From positions 2,210,001 through 2,274,000 of the forward strand of contig JAMJFZ010001797.1 in the NCBI GenBank assembly GCA_026225945.1: a DNA stretch of 64,000 bases, in the 5' to 3' direction. This stretch comes from Cricetomys ansorgei (Eukaryota > Chordata > Mammalia > Rodentia > Nesomyidae). This document shows, piece after piece, positions 32,665 through 44,602 of this stretch. The number at the start of each line of letters is the position of its first letter. The first letter of the stretch is position 1. The translations under genes were made by a program, and so were the position numbers. The notes beneath the pieces were generated by a model, which was not told the DNA's origin, did no database searches, and saw nothing but the letters and a program-made list of their open reading frames with translations.

Positions 32665-33917
32665 AAGTCCTCAGACTTGGGACGGGCTTGGTTGTGGATT
32701 CACTTTGGGTGTCTGTGCTCAGAAGCCAGTCCAAAGACTGTTGCTAACTTTTCTGTGACTCGCAGTTTAAGAAGCTGCATCCCAAATAGCTGTTGATGTA
32801 TACATCATGTTGGGTACTGTAAATCTTCTCTAGGTGTACGACCAGGATGGACGTAAGTCTATGCAAATCTAAACCATTTCATTTAAGGGGCTTCGGCACC
32901 CAAGAATTTTGGTATCCTCGAGGGTCCAGTTCCCTGTGGATACTGAGGGTGATGGTACAGGATGCTGGGGGAATTAAAAAGGTCTGTGACGCAAACAGAT
33001 CTGGACCAGCTCTCCCCTCCTCCACGGCATGAGAAGCAGGCAATGTCTATTGAGGGCTGTGTGGTTGCATAGCCCTAAGGGCTCTGCATTTCCTGCTTAG
33101 ATCACTTAACCCCCTGCATGGTACAGCCCGTTACTAGTCAGCAGGTTAGGTCCAAAGTCACCCGGACTGCGGGTGAGGGAGTCAAAGAGCTCAGCATATC
33201 CTGAGAACTGTGGTTTCAGCACTAGGACAGCGCTCCTGGGCCTTGGCTCCTTGTCTGTTTTGTGGGGATATTGGTTTCTTCCTGTCAGGTTGGGTCTGTG
33301 TCTGTACAGTCATTTGCAACAAGTATCCAGTGCTGCTGTTGATTTTAGGAATCACTTTTGGGAATGGTCTTTCAGTGAATATTGCAGATAATCTCTCTCG
33401 GATTCATCCTGACAGTGTCCACCATCAAGGCAAGCCTCCCACGCCCTCCCCCACCACGCATATGCACATCTCCCTTAAGGATCTCTTCCAGTCCAACTTA
33501 GAACTCCTTTCCGCAGAAACCCAGCTCTCCTCACATGAACAATTAGGTGAATGTGGGAGGCAGAAAGAAAATGAGGCACTTTAAAACCAAGGGGAGCAGA
33601 GCACTCTTTATTCCCTGCAGGAGGCTGCGCCCACTCGTACAGCGATAGAATTAAATCCCCCAAAAGTAGAACAAGAGGAATGTTCCCATTCAAGACTCGT
33701 GCGCCAAGACTGGGAGCTGTCATCTCTATGTGCTGGCTTTTGAATTCTAGATTTGTTTTCTTCTTCAGCAGCAAGAAGACCATATGCGGCTCCCAGGGTC
33801 TGCTGAAGCACTAACTAAACAGTTCTTTAATAACAGAATGCACAGCTCCGAGGAGCTCGGAGATCTTAAACATTCTTGCAGATATACTGGAGCCCTGACT
33901 TCCCTTAAAGAAATCTT
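32665..33917. other. Intron-like stretch without recognised feature
   Basis: About 1.25 kb of unique-looking sequence; open frames up to 124 codons have no recognised domain and no convincing splice pair. Confidence 0.4.
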
Positions 33918-34138
33918 GAGCCTGGCGGTGGTGGCGCACGCCTTTAGTCCCAGCACTCGGGAGGCAGAAGCAGGCGGATCTCTGTGAGTTCAAGGCTAGC
34001 CTGGTCTACAGAGTGAGTTCCAGGACAGCCAGAGTTACAACAGGGAAAACACTGTCTTGAAAAAAAAAGAAAGACAGAAAGAAAGAAAGAAAGCAAAAAA
34101 TAAACATAGATAGATAGATAAATAAATAAATAAGTCTT
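33918..34138 (+). repeat. B1 SINE with long A/GAAA/GATA/AATA tail
   Basis: GCCTGGCGGTGGTGGCGCAC to ACACTGTCTTGAAAAAAAAA, followed by (GAAA)n, (GATA)n and (AATA)n. AAATCTTG on the left and AAGTCTTG on the right are a likely target duplication. Confidence 0.95.
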
Positions 34139-34254
34139 GGGGCACTTGGGAGTTTTGAGAAATCAATTTTCACATTGCTCTTCCATTATTAGAAGTCCCC
34201 AAACAGTAAGTGACTTCTGATTAATACGTTTTCAATTTTTTAAATGAAATTTAA

Positions 34255-34640
34255 TACATTTTTTTGTGCATGCAGGTGTGTGTGTTATGCATGCATGCAT
34301 GTATGTTCATGCATGTGTGGGTGCATGTCTGTGTTGGAGGGGTGCATGATGTGCATGCGTGTACACATGTCAGTGCCCAAGGCTAGAGTCAGAAGGATCC
34401 CTCAGCTGCTCTCTACCTGTGTATTCACTGAGGCAAGATCTCCCGTTGAGCCCAGAGAGTGCTGGTACAGTTAACCTAGCTTGCCAGCTTGCTCCGGGAC
34501 CCCATGTGCCCTCCCTCCCGGGGCTAGAACTACAGGCTGCCCATCACACCCACCCAGTGTTAACATGGGTTCAGGGGATCCGAACTCTGGTCTTTATTCT
34601 TACCTAGCAAGTGCTTTATCCACAGAACCATCTCCCCACC
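34255..34640 (-). repeat. B3/B4-type tRNA-derived SINE, reverse
   Basis: TG/ATGC-rich start (GCATGCATGCATGTATG), GTGTATTCACTGAGGCAAGA, CTTGCCAGCTTGCTCCGGGA, then AACATGGGTTCAGGGGATCC and CACAGAACCATCTCCCCACC, the layout of the longer B3/B4 rodent SINEs in reverse. Confidence 0.7.
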
Positions 34641-34986
34641 TCTCAGTGCTAAAACATTTCTGGAATATTCTCTCACATAAGGATTGTTCAATGAAGAAAC
34701 ATTTGAAGATTTAGGTAAGGGACTAGGAGAAAGTAGGGACCATCTACAAAGCTACCTCCTAAACATAATTGATGCTCGAGCTTTTATTTCTTCCCAGACT
34801 ATTTTTCCAAATTTTGATGTAATATTTATAAGAATAGCTCCATTCAGTATGTTATTTTATAAGCTGATTTTTTTCCCAGCAAAATTTATCCCAGATATCT
34901 CTCCACAATAGCCAACCATTGCACAGATTATTTTAGGCAGACAGAAGCCGTCAGGCTGACATTCCTGTATCTGAGACACTATAATT

Positions 34987-35250
34987 GTCACTTCTTGGGG
35001 CTGGAGAGATGCCCAGGGGTTAAACATGCTTACTGCTCTCCGGGGGACCTGGGTTCATGTCCCAGCACCCACATGGTGGTTCACAACCACTGTAACTCCA
35101 GTTCCAGGCAATACCACTTCTTCTGACCCCTGTGGGCTCCTGCACACGTGATACCCATACATAACTCAGGCACACCTCCACATGCACATACAATAAGATA
35201 ATAAAGGAAATTACGAAACGTAAGCAAATATAAAAATAGTCACTTCTTGG
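34987..35250 (+). repeat. B2 SINE with exact target-site duplication
   Basis: GTCACTTCTTGG at 34987-34998 and 35239-35250 is an exact 12-bp duplication. The body runs GGGGCTGGAGAGATGCCCAG, CCAGCACCCACATGGTGGTT, CACTTCTTCTGACCCCTGTG and ends in an A-rich tail. Confidence 0.97.
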
Positions 35251-37585
35251 TAACAAAGCTCAGGCCTGTACCCATCTTAGTGCAGTACTTTCTGGGTACC
35301 ACTTGATGTTTTCTGGTCACCGAAGCTAGGCTCTGCTAAGTGAACCCTCTGAATTGGGGTCTCCCCTCTGCCGGGATCATAAGCCTCCCACCGTTGCGTG
35401 GACTGCAGGGGTTTCCAGAGTTCCTGGTGGCTCTGACATGGAAGCACAAAGGGGCTTTTCAGCCCAGCATCCCATGATGGATGAATGTCATGAGACACAC
35501 AGCCCCACCCACCTGCCTCTCAAAGCCAAGCCCATCTGCCAATAAAAACTGTGTCACTGAAGGCTGGCACTGTCCCCATTTTATAAATAACATTTATCTC
35601 TACAGCCGTCTCTCAAAGACTGCTTCTCCTGGGAGCGAAGTCACCAAATATAATGGAAGCCCATCAGTGATACTCAAACTGTATGGCCTTTTAAATCTCA
35701 CATCAGTCTTGGGAGCTGGTCACAAATGGAGTGGTTCCAGCTTCTCCTCCCTTGACTTTCCCTGGACTCGGAGCCTAATAAACAACTAGGTAGCCCAACT
35801 TTGGTTGCCGAAGAGACATGCAGAGGAGGCCTGTCCTTACTTCCACGTCTGAGCCAGTTCAGTGTGGCACTAGTGAGACTCCTTCTGCCTTAGTTCCTCT
35901 AGGTAGATATTGTGCCCGTGAACAAATACATACATTGCTTCTGATGCCCAGTTTCTCCCAAAGCAGACCCTTCTGCAGCCACAAGTCGTTTTCCTCTTTA
36001 AGTTGCCCCATGGCTGAGCATCTTGAACTCACTAGACTTCCTGGCCGGAGGAACGTCTTCACGTCTCTTGTCCTTCCCCTTCTCTCCTGAGAATCCTAAG
36101 TCACCGGTCCCACTGTCAGCCTCTCATCTCTGCGAGTTTTCCTGTTCCGTAGTTCAGATGGGCACATCTGAAAGAACACAATTTACCATCTTTCCCGTGG
36201 CCGTCACAACGGTTGCGGTTCCCTGAGACTGCATAACCAATGTAAAAGATGTTGGTCCTTAAAGGATGCCATTAGCCATTCGCATGGCAAAGTACTTTGT
36301 GGCTAATTGGGTGGAAGCCATAAGGAAGGGTCACTGCCCTCTGACGTCATGGATCCTGACCAAGGAAATGATGGCTCTTATCTCCTAACATGGCTTCTCC
36401 GTCTGGTTGCCTGATTCCTCTGCAGAAGTGGCTATGGGCCCGGGAGACTGCAGAAGCCTATTTAAATAAGCCATCAGTAACCTTAAAAGCTTTCCAGCAT
36501 CGACGCTCGCCACCACTTACCGGCTTAGTGCAAATTGGATGAGCGCCTGCCTCGTGTTTCAGTTTCTCCAGAGTGTCCGTTAAACAGTCAGGGTATTTAT
36601 CAGAAGCGCCAAGGACCCACAAACATGTTACAATACACGCTTTCCGTTGGACTTTCATTCCTGTCCTGGCGTGTCCTTCAGCCCACAAAGTGATACTGGT
36701 TGTGTTGAAAAATTATATATGCGTTTCATCCCTGGTTAGCAGAAGACAGTCAGGGCTGGCACAGCCGCGCGCGCTTCCCTCTGGGGCTGTTAGCAGAAGA
36801 CCGGGGATCAGGAGGCAGCCAGAGCAGGAGCCCCGCCACCCCCATCTCACACCAGCACAGTGCCTTGGGCCCGCAGTGCAGCACGGTGGCCGGTACCTGC
36901 TGGACACCCTCCCTCGGCGGTATACTGACTTGGGTCTTGAAGGACTCCACAGTGTACGACCCGAGCCCTAGTTCCTTTCCAGCCTCTTTTGTTGACTCTG
37001 ATAACATTTTAATATTGGAAGTGAAGAAGTTTGAGGCGGTCTCTTACGCCCCTAAGTTCTACAGTGGGGAAGGGACAGAAGGAAGGCCTTCGAACCCAAA
37101 TCCCTTGACATACAGCATAGAGCAAATCCAGGAAATCGTGGATTTGAGGCTGGCTCAGGCTGCCCGCTCCCGACATGGCTGAAGGGGATGGGAGGGAGGG
37201 ATGGGACGCGATACTGAGTTGCGTATGAATGGGCAAGGGGCTGCCACCCACCTTCGTGAGCAGCTCCTTACTGCTGTGGCTCGAGAGGCTACATATTCCC
37301 ACAGCATTAGCTACAGCTCCAGATAGTCCAGGTACAGCTCATCATTCTGAAATTCTCAAGCACACTTTACAGGCGCAATAATCTAGAAGTGAGTGTTCTC
37401 TCAGATCCTGGATGAGAACTGATCACGTTTATTTTATCTTTATCCTGCTGTGAGTTCCTTGTGAGTATTGACATCAGGTGAGTGACTGACATAAATAAAT
37501 GCAACAGAACCTCCATTTAGGGAAACAGCGAGTCTGGACACTGGAGTCTGGACACTGGATGGCTTGAGGTCAGGAGAGCTTCCTG
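35251..37585. other. Intron-like stretch, mostly unique
   Basis: About 2.3 kb. Contains a perfect CRE palindrome TGACGTCA at 36342-36349. Several open frames of 100-130 codons occur (e.g. 36573-36971, 36865-37182) but none has a recognised domain or a matching acceptor/donor pair. No repeats recognised. Confidence 0.4.
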
Positions 37586-37589
37586 CTCC

Positions 37590-37784
37590 TCTGTAGGATA
37601 GGAGCTGGGCTCCCAGCACCCATACCACATGGCTCACAACTGCCTGAAGTCAGCTCTAGGGGGATCTGACGCCCTCTTCTGGCCTCCAAGGCCACACACA
37701 CACACACCACACACAGTCACACACAGACATCTGCACACACACACTCACACACACACTCACACATTCACACACACACTAACATAC

Positions 37785-37818
<34 letters not shown>

Positions 37819-37900
37819 ATACTCACTCTCACACACACACATCTATACACAACGTCTACACACACATATACATACACAGACATCTACATAAAAATAAAGT
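37590..37900 (+). repeat. B2-type SINE fragment followed by long (CA)n
   Basis: GGGCTCCCAGCACCCATACC, GGCTCACAACTGCCTGAAGT and CTGACGCCCTCTTCTGGCCT form a B2 body. It runs directly into an imperfect CACA/ACTCACAC tract at 37693-37880 and an A-rich end. Confidence 0.93.
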
Positions 37901-38157
37901 AATGGGCCTTTTTAAGTGATGTCTGAGATGGTATATATCAAAATCAGATAGAGACGTGAGCATGTTCGTTTCCCATCCAATCACATCGTGAGAGCTGTGT
38001 ATGTTCTTTCTTGGACCACGTGCTGACAGTGAGGAGCTGAGCCGATATTATGTTCCAGGAAAGGGGAATAAAGGCAAGCAGTGTTCAGTTTGAAGATTAT
38101 TTTGTTCACCTTAACGTCACTACTGTAGAGAAGACTGTGTTTTTAAGAAGGGGGCCC

Positions 38158-38322
38158 TGAGCTGGGTGGTGGCGGCACACGCCTTTAATCCCAGCACTCA
38201 GGAGGCAGAGGCAGGCAGATCTCTGTGAGTTCCAGGCCAGCCTGGTCTACAGAGTGAGTTCCAGGACATCCAGAGTTACAACAGAGAAACCCTGTCTCGA
38301 AAAACCAAAAAAAAAAAAAGGA
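38158..38322 (+). repeat. B1 SINE, well preserved
   Basis: GAGCTGGGTGGTGGCGGCAC, TTTAATCCCAGCACTCAGGA and GTTACAACAGAGAAACCCTG, then a tail of A run and GGAGGGGAGGGAGGG. Confidence 0.96.
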
Positions 38323-38524
38323 GGGGAGGGAGGGTCCTGGGTAACTTAGTTTCTCTTTGATGTTCATTGGCTGAATTCTGCCAAGATTTTGAATTCTTGG
38401 CCTTGTTTATGAGTCTTATCTGTGAACTGAGTGTTTGGAGGCAGAGTTCAATGGCGTGGATCCGCCTGGTGTGGCATCACAAACAGATTTGTTCTGACAC
38501 CCCCTCCATCTCCAGAGTTCTGTC

Positions 38525-38880
38525 TCATTCCACTTCTGTTGTGAGGAAACACCATGACCAAAAGCAGCGCGGGGAGGATAACGGTTTGTCTCGGTGTACA
38601 TGTCCTGACGATAGTCACTGAGGGAAGCCAGGAGCTGACGTGGAAGCCTGAGGAGTGCTGCTTACTGACTCGACCCTGCTGGCGTGCTCAGTTTACGTTC
38701 TTAGAGAAGCCAGGCCCTCTTGCCCAGGAGTAGCGCGGTGCGTTGTGGGGTGAGGAAGCCGGCAGTGGAGACAGAGGAATCCCATTGCCGGACAGCAGAA
38801 CCTGGCAGACAATTCCAGGTCTTCACTGCTATGCTCAGTCACTGATCTCACCCCCTAGCATCTTGACCAAGCCCTGGTGC
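38525..38880 (-). repeat. LTR-like dispersed rodent repeat, reverse
   Basis: TTCTGTTGTGAGGAAACACC, ATGACCAAAAGCAGCGCGGG and GTGCTGCTTACTGACTCGAC mark the left half; the right half is diverged. Confidence 0.65.
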
Positions 38881-40039
38881 ATAGTAGGTGCTTTTGTTTG
38901 GCCATTTACAAGATAGAGATTAGGATGCCTGCTCCGTGGGTTTGTTGTAAAGGGGCGAACGAGAGAGTGGAGACCGTGCCCTTTGTTGGGGAGCAGTTTA
39001 GATGCAGGGAAAAGTGGAAGTCAGCAGAGGCCAAGGCCAGAGCATCTCCGGGTAGCACTCACGCTGATCAGGAAAATGTATCTACTTAGAGGATGTCGGT
39101 TGTATTTATCCATACCGTCTCTCGTGAGCTGTAACTGTAATGTCTTAGCGAGATCTGCGAGGAGGACGAGTCAACTTTGCGGATGCTGATGGGATGCTCC
39201 TAAGCGGCATCTTAAGGATTCTGGCCATTAGCCCAGGAAGATTCTCTACCCAGCGGGCTGTGCTGCCTTATCAGCCCCAGGCCGCGTATTGTGTTTCTGG
39301 ATTTCTGATGTGACCACCTGGAAACCAAATCCATTGAGGGTACAGGCATCACGTTTGTATCTTGATAGGGATCTGAAGAGAGGCCAACGATACTTCCCTT
39401 CAGGAAGTGATCTGACACGACCTCATGTGGGAAACGGTTTCTTCTCACTCGTTTTACATCTCAGCCTCAAACAGCCCCGCTGTGGCGCTATAATTAGAAA
39501 TAAAATGTTTGAATCCAGAAGCTAGGGAAAATGTCAGGCTCGTCTTCCGCTCTTCCCGTACGCGCTGCATTTGCTTGCCTTGTTACCTTGTTGCTCAGTG
39601 AAGGATGTTCATTAAGTGTGAGTGTCACAGAAAGAAGACTGAATGATTCACAGAATCTATCATTTGGAGGGGTATTAGACTTTCATCCCAGTTTGGGGAC
39701 GGAGGACATGGACAGACTTTCCTGGAGTGTTTCCGTAATGACATGTTAGCCCGCAGAAGTGGGGTATATTTGAGCCCACGTGGCCAGCAAATCTCTCTGC
39801 CGAGAGTGACCGTAAGGACGGCAGCGGGGTCTCCCGTGCGTGGAGGAAGTGCCCAGGGCACTGCAGACCTGAGGCTCGTAAGTCTGAGGTGCCCACGTTC
39901 CGTTATTCGGCCTTGATGTGACCAGCCTTGTACCAGAGGGTCTTGAAAACTGACTGCCAAACGTGACTGCTGTTTACTGGAACTAATTTATAAAGCCCAC
40001 AGCTTAGTAATTTCACCTCCAAATAACATGTTTTGTTTT
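38881..40039. other. Intron-like stretch without recognised feature
   Basis: Unique-looking sequence with scattered CpGs. Open frames are short and unsupported. Confidence 0.4.
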
Positions 40040-40240
40040 CTTTTGTTTTTTTAAGATTTATTTTCTTTTTGGACGGATTGGGTTTTCACACAAGAGTGCA
40101 GTGCCTCTCGGCAGCCATCGGACATTCCGAAACTGTAATTACAGGTGGTTATAAACCTCTCAGTGTGGGCTCTGGAGACTGAATGCAGGTCCTCTGGAAG
40201 AGCAGCAAGTTCTCTTAACTACTGGGCCATTTAATTCTGA
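40040..40240 (-). repeat. B2/B3-type SINE, reverse, diverged
   Basis: TTAAGATTTATTTTCTTTTT, GACTGAATGCAGGTCCTCTG and CTTAACTACTGGGCCA in reverse order. Confidence 0.75.
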
Positions 40241-40419
40241 CAGCTCCTTTCCCAAATAATCTTTATTTTGCACATTCCCACAAGCAGACTATGGTTTTGC
40301 CATAATATCCCAGTATTGCGAACAACTCCCTTCAGAGATCCCTGTCACGCTGGTTGCTAATTCTAGAAGAGTGTGAGTTTCTTTGAGCGTGCTCGGATCG
40401 CAGAGCGCCCTCCCTCCTC

Positions 40420-40995
40420 TGCTATCAAAAGCTTCTCACACTGTGGGTCACAAGGCCACATGGGGGGGGGTCACAAACTGAAGGTGCAGGTCGCAAAAGA
40501 TTTGCCAACAGTAAAAGATCTCAGAATATACAACGGCTTTAACTTGAGAACTCAGAACTTTAGAACTTTAGGACATGTAACTGAGAACCAAAGACAGAAT
40601 GAGTCTGGTGTTTTCGGCAGTGCCAGCTCCTGTCCCATCTGGCGACTTCCCTGCAGCCTTGGTTCTGAACACAGTGTGAGGCTCTTTGCTTCAGCATGAC
40701 ACACCATGCGCATAAACACTGCCTGAAACACCTCGGCTTGGATTTGACCCTATTGTATGTGGTGAATCGTGTGTTTTTTACTGCACGTGCAAAGATTTCT
40801 GCTCTTGTAGAAAAAGTGGTCTCACGACTGAAAGCAAAGACTTTTAAATATTTCTTTCTGCCAATCAGCGTGTAGGTATCAGACTCATATGTCTCTGCAT
40901 TATAGTGTGTTAGACACGCAAACAAATCCATCTCACTAGTGTGCAAATTTGCTTCTAGTTTTAATAAATGATAACGTTCCATGTGTACCAAAGGA
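40420..40995 (-). repeat. Unrecognised dispersed sequence, copy B, with 143-codon frame
   Basis: The minus-strand frame at 40560-40991 is open for 143 codons and shares the PRCFR-centred segment with copy A at 32428-32664. The far end (40430-40460) has CTTCTCACACTGTGGGTCAC, which resembles the terminal region of mammalian hAT-type DNA transposons. It could be a degraded transposon, a processed pseudogene or a remnant of another repeat. No known domain was recognised. Confidence 0.5.
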
Positions 40996-41364
40996 TTACT
41001 TTAAAATTAATGTCTTCCTGATTTATCATCAGTAAATGGCTGTACAATGCGGAAGGTTCTCTTACTCCACTGGCTGCCAGGGTAAACAGGAAATCTGACA
41101 GCAGAGAATGACCAAGGACAAACTTTGCAAAGCGAAGTTTTAATGAGGAACTTGAAAAGTCATTAATCAGGAAGCTATTGTTCCTAGAAAAGTGGGTCTA
41201 ATGCCCCGCCCCCCGCACTGCCTCGGTGCCTCTCTTGACCACCAGAGACCCCAGCTTCTCAGGGCCGATAGTCTTCAAGCCTGGTAAATGTCTCTGGGTT
41301 ACCCATCGCTTCCAGAATCAGAAAAGGTTGTGAGCTCCAGAGTTCATGTTTTCATTCTCTTAAA

Positions 41365-41527
41365 AATGTTATCATTCATTTGTTTGTTTGCTTATTTAAT
41401 GTATATGAGCATTTCTTCGTCTGCGTGTGTGCACCGCGTGCATGCAGTTGCCCATAGAGACCAGCAGAGGGCGCCAGACCCCCTGGAACTGGAGTTACAG
41501 ACGGTTGTGAGCTGCCCTGTGTCAGTT
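41365..41527 (-). repeat. B2/B3-type SINE, reverse, truncated
   Basis: TTTGTTTGCTTATTTAATGT, TGCATGCAGTTGCCCATAGA and CTGGAACTGGAGTTACAGAC. The head end with the Pol III boxes is missing. 40996-41364 shows nothing recognisable. Confidence 0.88.
41461..41474 (+). promoter_or_regulatory. CTCF-like motif inside a B2/B3 SINE
   Basis: CCAGCAGAGGGCGC is a near-consensus CTCF core. B2-family SINEs are known to have spread CTCF sites in rodents. Confidence 0.55.
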
Positions 41528-41705
41528 AAATAATTGGCAAAATCTATTTTCATATTATAGAGTGGCATAATGAAACCCATTATTTTGTGTGCCAACCTAA
41601 AACTAGTTTTAAAAATATCTTTAGTACACATATATAATGGCTGGTGGGGGGGGGGCGGGTTCTAATGGTTTCAGTTGTTGTTTACTGTGGATCTTGTTCA
41701 GAGAA

Positions 41706-42012
41706 GTTTAAACCAAGGAAAGATGGCTCAGTTGACAAAGTGCTCATGCCCAAAAGTATGAGATCATGGGTTCGATACCCAGAACGCACGTGATGTAGGT
41801 AGGCATGCTGGGTTGTGTCGTAACCCCAGAGCTCGGCTTGCAAGGGAGAAATAGCAAGGTGGTAGGTTTGGTGACCAGCCAGCCTCAGTTTCTCTGTGAG
41901 CTTCTGGCTGCCACAAACATGTCACACCCATGTTTGCATGCTCTCTATCTCTCTGTCTCTCTAACACACACACACAAACTTGCATATGCCTCTACATACA
42001 CACATAAAACAG
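41706..42012 (+). repeat. B3-type SINE, diverged
   Basis: GGAAAGATGGCTCAGTTGAC, GTGCTCATGCCCAAAAGTAT and GGGTTCGATACCCAGAACGC form a tRNA-like head with a recognisable B box (GGTTCGATACC). It ends with CT/CA-rich tract 41941-42012. A G run lies at 41645-41658. Confidence 0.75.
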
Positions 42013-42412
42013 GTATTTGGCACTCTTACTTTAGTGTCTTTTGAAGTCTGGTAGTAATAGAGTATTTCTCCAACTTCATTTTAGATATAAGTGGTACATG
42101 AGAGGACTGATCTCTTCGTTGGAAGAGCCTTATAAAGGCATTCTCCTGGGGGATAATGAGCTGACTTATGATTGCTATATTCAGACAAAATTAACTAAAG
42201 CACTTATATCATACTAAAAAAGACATGTCACCAGGCATGGTGTTAGATGTTTATACTATTATACGTATGCTGGTGTATTTTATTTTAAAACTATGTCTGT
42301 ATTTTTGTTGACGCTGTTAAAGTCTATCATGACGACCAGAATCTTTTTAAATATTCAAGCATTTTAAAGAGTTTTTCAAAACTTAGAGTCTTAACAATAA
42401 ACAGAAATAAAT
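42013..42412. other. Intron-like stretch without recognised feature
   Basis: AT-rich, no repeat or exon signal recognised. Confidence 0.4.
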
Positions 42413-42625
42413 TAAGGAGCTGGAGAGGATGGCCCATGGGTTAAGAGCACTGGCTGCTCTTGCAGAGGACCTGGGTTCGGTTCCCAGCACCCACACGGTG
42501 CCTTACAACCCTAATAACTCCAGAGGACTGGGTGCCCTGTTCTGGCCTCTTCCTGCAACAACATGCACATGTACAGACCCCACACAGACAGACATACATA
42601 TGCAGAATTAAAAATAAAATTACAT
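42413..42625 (+). repeat. B2 SINE
   Basis: GGAGCTGGAGAGGATGGCCC, TTAAGAGCACTGGCTGCTCT, GGTTCGGTTCCCAGCACCCA and CTGTTCTGGCCTCTTCCTGC with an A-rich tail. Confidence 0.95.
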
Positions 42626-43597
42626 ATTACATTCCTGGACAGACAGAAAACCGTGGTGAGGGAAAGTTAAGCAGCAATTGGGTGGCGGAGGAGGGCGAGC
42701 TGAATGGGCCGTGTGGGGAACGTAAGCTTGTCTAGTTCTATACTGCTCGAGCAGTCGAGGCAGAGCCCAGTCCAGTTTTACACGGCAGCCGTAATGGGGT
42801 TGCGGAACGGCTAGTAATGGCAGAGGTGAGGCTGATTGGCAGGTGTCACTCTCAGCCTGCATGCCTGTCGGTCCTCTGCTCAGGCAATAAGCCTGACAAC
42901 TGGAGACAGAAAGGGGGCTCCTGCCTTAGTTTGCAAGTACCCTTCATACTCCTCTACTTCACACTTATGCAAGGCTTCAGATGGTTTCCAATCATAGTCA
43001 TACATGCCACAACTCTTCTGAAGTTCCTCCTGCCCGGGAATGTGAAGGTCCTGGGCCGTTCTGATGCCCCAATGGTTTGTCACCATGCACATTTACTAGT
43101 AAAGGTGGTATTTAAACGTGGGGGCTGTTCACTGAGGCCAATACCTGGGATTTGAGGAGCCCTCTAGGGGAGTGGTACAAGCCTCATTTTTAATTATGTG
43201 GTAACCCCAGCTATGGGAATGTGAGTGAGAGGCACTCAGGAAGCTGTGGAAATAGGTCAGTTCCAAATGTCAGGCCTACACATAGAGAATTACAGTCATG
43301 ATTCAGAAGAAATGGCCAGTTGGGGCGGGGGGGGGGGAGGGAGGGAGCGCCTGCTTTGAAGTAGGATGTAGCGTCTTGGGCTGCAGGATCCACTGGGATG
43401 GATTGGCAGGAGACTAGACCAGAAGCTGACATCTAGCGGCTTCTTGTTCCGAGCCCAACTGAACTGAGGTCTTGTCCTAGCCCTCAGCACACCTGTAGTG
43501 ACACCATTTCTGTTCCATGGAGATGTGCGGATCCTAGATCTCTGACTGTGTCCTGAGCTTGAGAATATTTCCCAGTTTATGGTCCTTTTATTTTACT
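42626..43597. other. Intron-like stretch
   Basis: Contains a G-rich tract at about 43324-43348. No gene or repeat recognised otherwise. Confidence 0.4.
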
Positions 43598-43682
43598 TTT
43601 TTCTCTTCAGTGCTCGAGACTGAACCCAGGGCCTTGAGTGTGCTGTGCAAGTAATCAACCATTGACCTACATTGTCAGCCTT
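43598..43682 (-). repeat. ID/B4-like SINE fragment, reverse
   Basis: AGTGCTCGAGACTGAACCCA and GGGCCTTGAGTGTGCTGTGC match the reverse of a tRNA-like ID/B4 head. It directly abuts the B1 at 43685. Confidence 0.7.
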
Positions 43683-43684
43683 TT

Positions 43685-43797
43685 GCATTTTCAGACTGTC
43701 TCACCATGTAGCCCAGGCTGGCCTTGGACTGTGACCCTCTGGCTTCTGAATTCTCAGTACTGCGATGGCAGACGTACACTACCGTGTCTAGCTGAGA
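43685..43797 (-). repeat. Old B1 SINE, reverse
   Basis: GACTGTCTCACCATGTAGCC, CAGGCTGGCCTTGGACTGTG and ACACTACCGTGTCTAGCTGA in reverse B1 order. 43798-44396 shows nothing recognisable. Confidence 0.8.
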
Positions 43798-44396
43798 TTC
43801 GATTTTTCTTACGTAAAATTTGCTGAAAGAAGCAGGTGCGGGATGGACGGTTGCCCAAATGGCCAACATACCAATTCAAAGCAAAATCTATGAACCACAG
43901 CATGGGGACGATGGAAAGCTTGGAGAGAGAAACTTTGGGAATGGGTGTGACCTTGAGTCACAAGACAAGTGAATCCAGGCTGAAAGACCAGTGTGAAAGT
44001 TTGGAAATACAAGCACGGAGGTGCAAACAGGAGAGCGTCACGATGCAGAATTAAAGTGAGGACTGAAACAGAGTCAGGGTTAGTAGGTGATGGAGATGCA
44101 TCAGGAAGCTGGGCTGCACCGCCCGGGAAGGCAGGAACCATCCAGCGAGACCCTATGAAGGGGAAGCCTCGGTGAGAAAACCATTGCATCTAATTATGCA
44201 CAGAAGTAACATTTCCAGGTCGGCTGCAAGGAACTGAAGTGGCTGAGCCGGCCCAGCATACTGTGTATAAAATGCAATAAGAAAATGGGCGGCCTACCTT
44301 CTCAAATTCTGCCCTAGGGAGAAGTCCCTTCCAGATGGTGGTGGATATGGCTCGTGAAGGCAACATGAAACAAACAGCAACCACAAATGTCAGCAG

Positions 44397-44602
44397 GGCT
44401 GGAGAGAGAGCTCAGAAGTTGAAAGCACAGGCTGCTGTTGCAGAGTTACTTCCAGCACCCACATGGCGACTCACTGCCGTCTAGCTCCAGTCCCAGGGAT
44501 CTGGCGCCATCTTCTGGCCTCTGCACGCACTGCACGCACACAGTGCACAGACATACATGCAGGCAGAGCACCCGTATTCAAAATGAACAGAAAAGAAAAA
44601 AA
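44397..44602 (+). repeat. B2 SINE
   Basis: AGGGCTGGAGAGAGAGCTCA, CAGCACCCACATGGCGACTC, CTGGCGCCATCTTCTGGCCT and a CA-rich 3' part with A-rich end. 44603-45229 shows nothing recognisable. Confidence 0.94.

Noticed and set aside
36573..37182. Overlapping frames of 105-132 codons in unique sequence
   Set aside because: No recognised domain, no CpG or promoter signal, no acceptor/donor pair enclosing either frame; lengths are within chance for this window.
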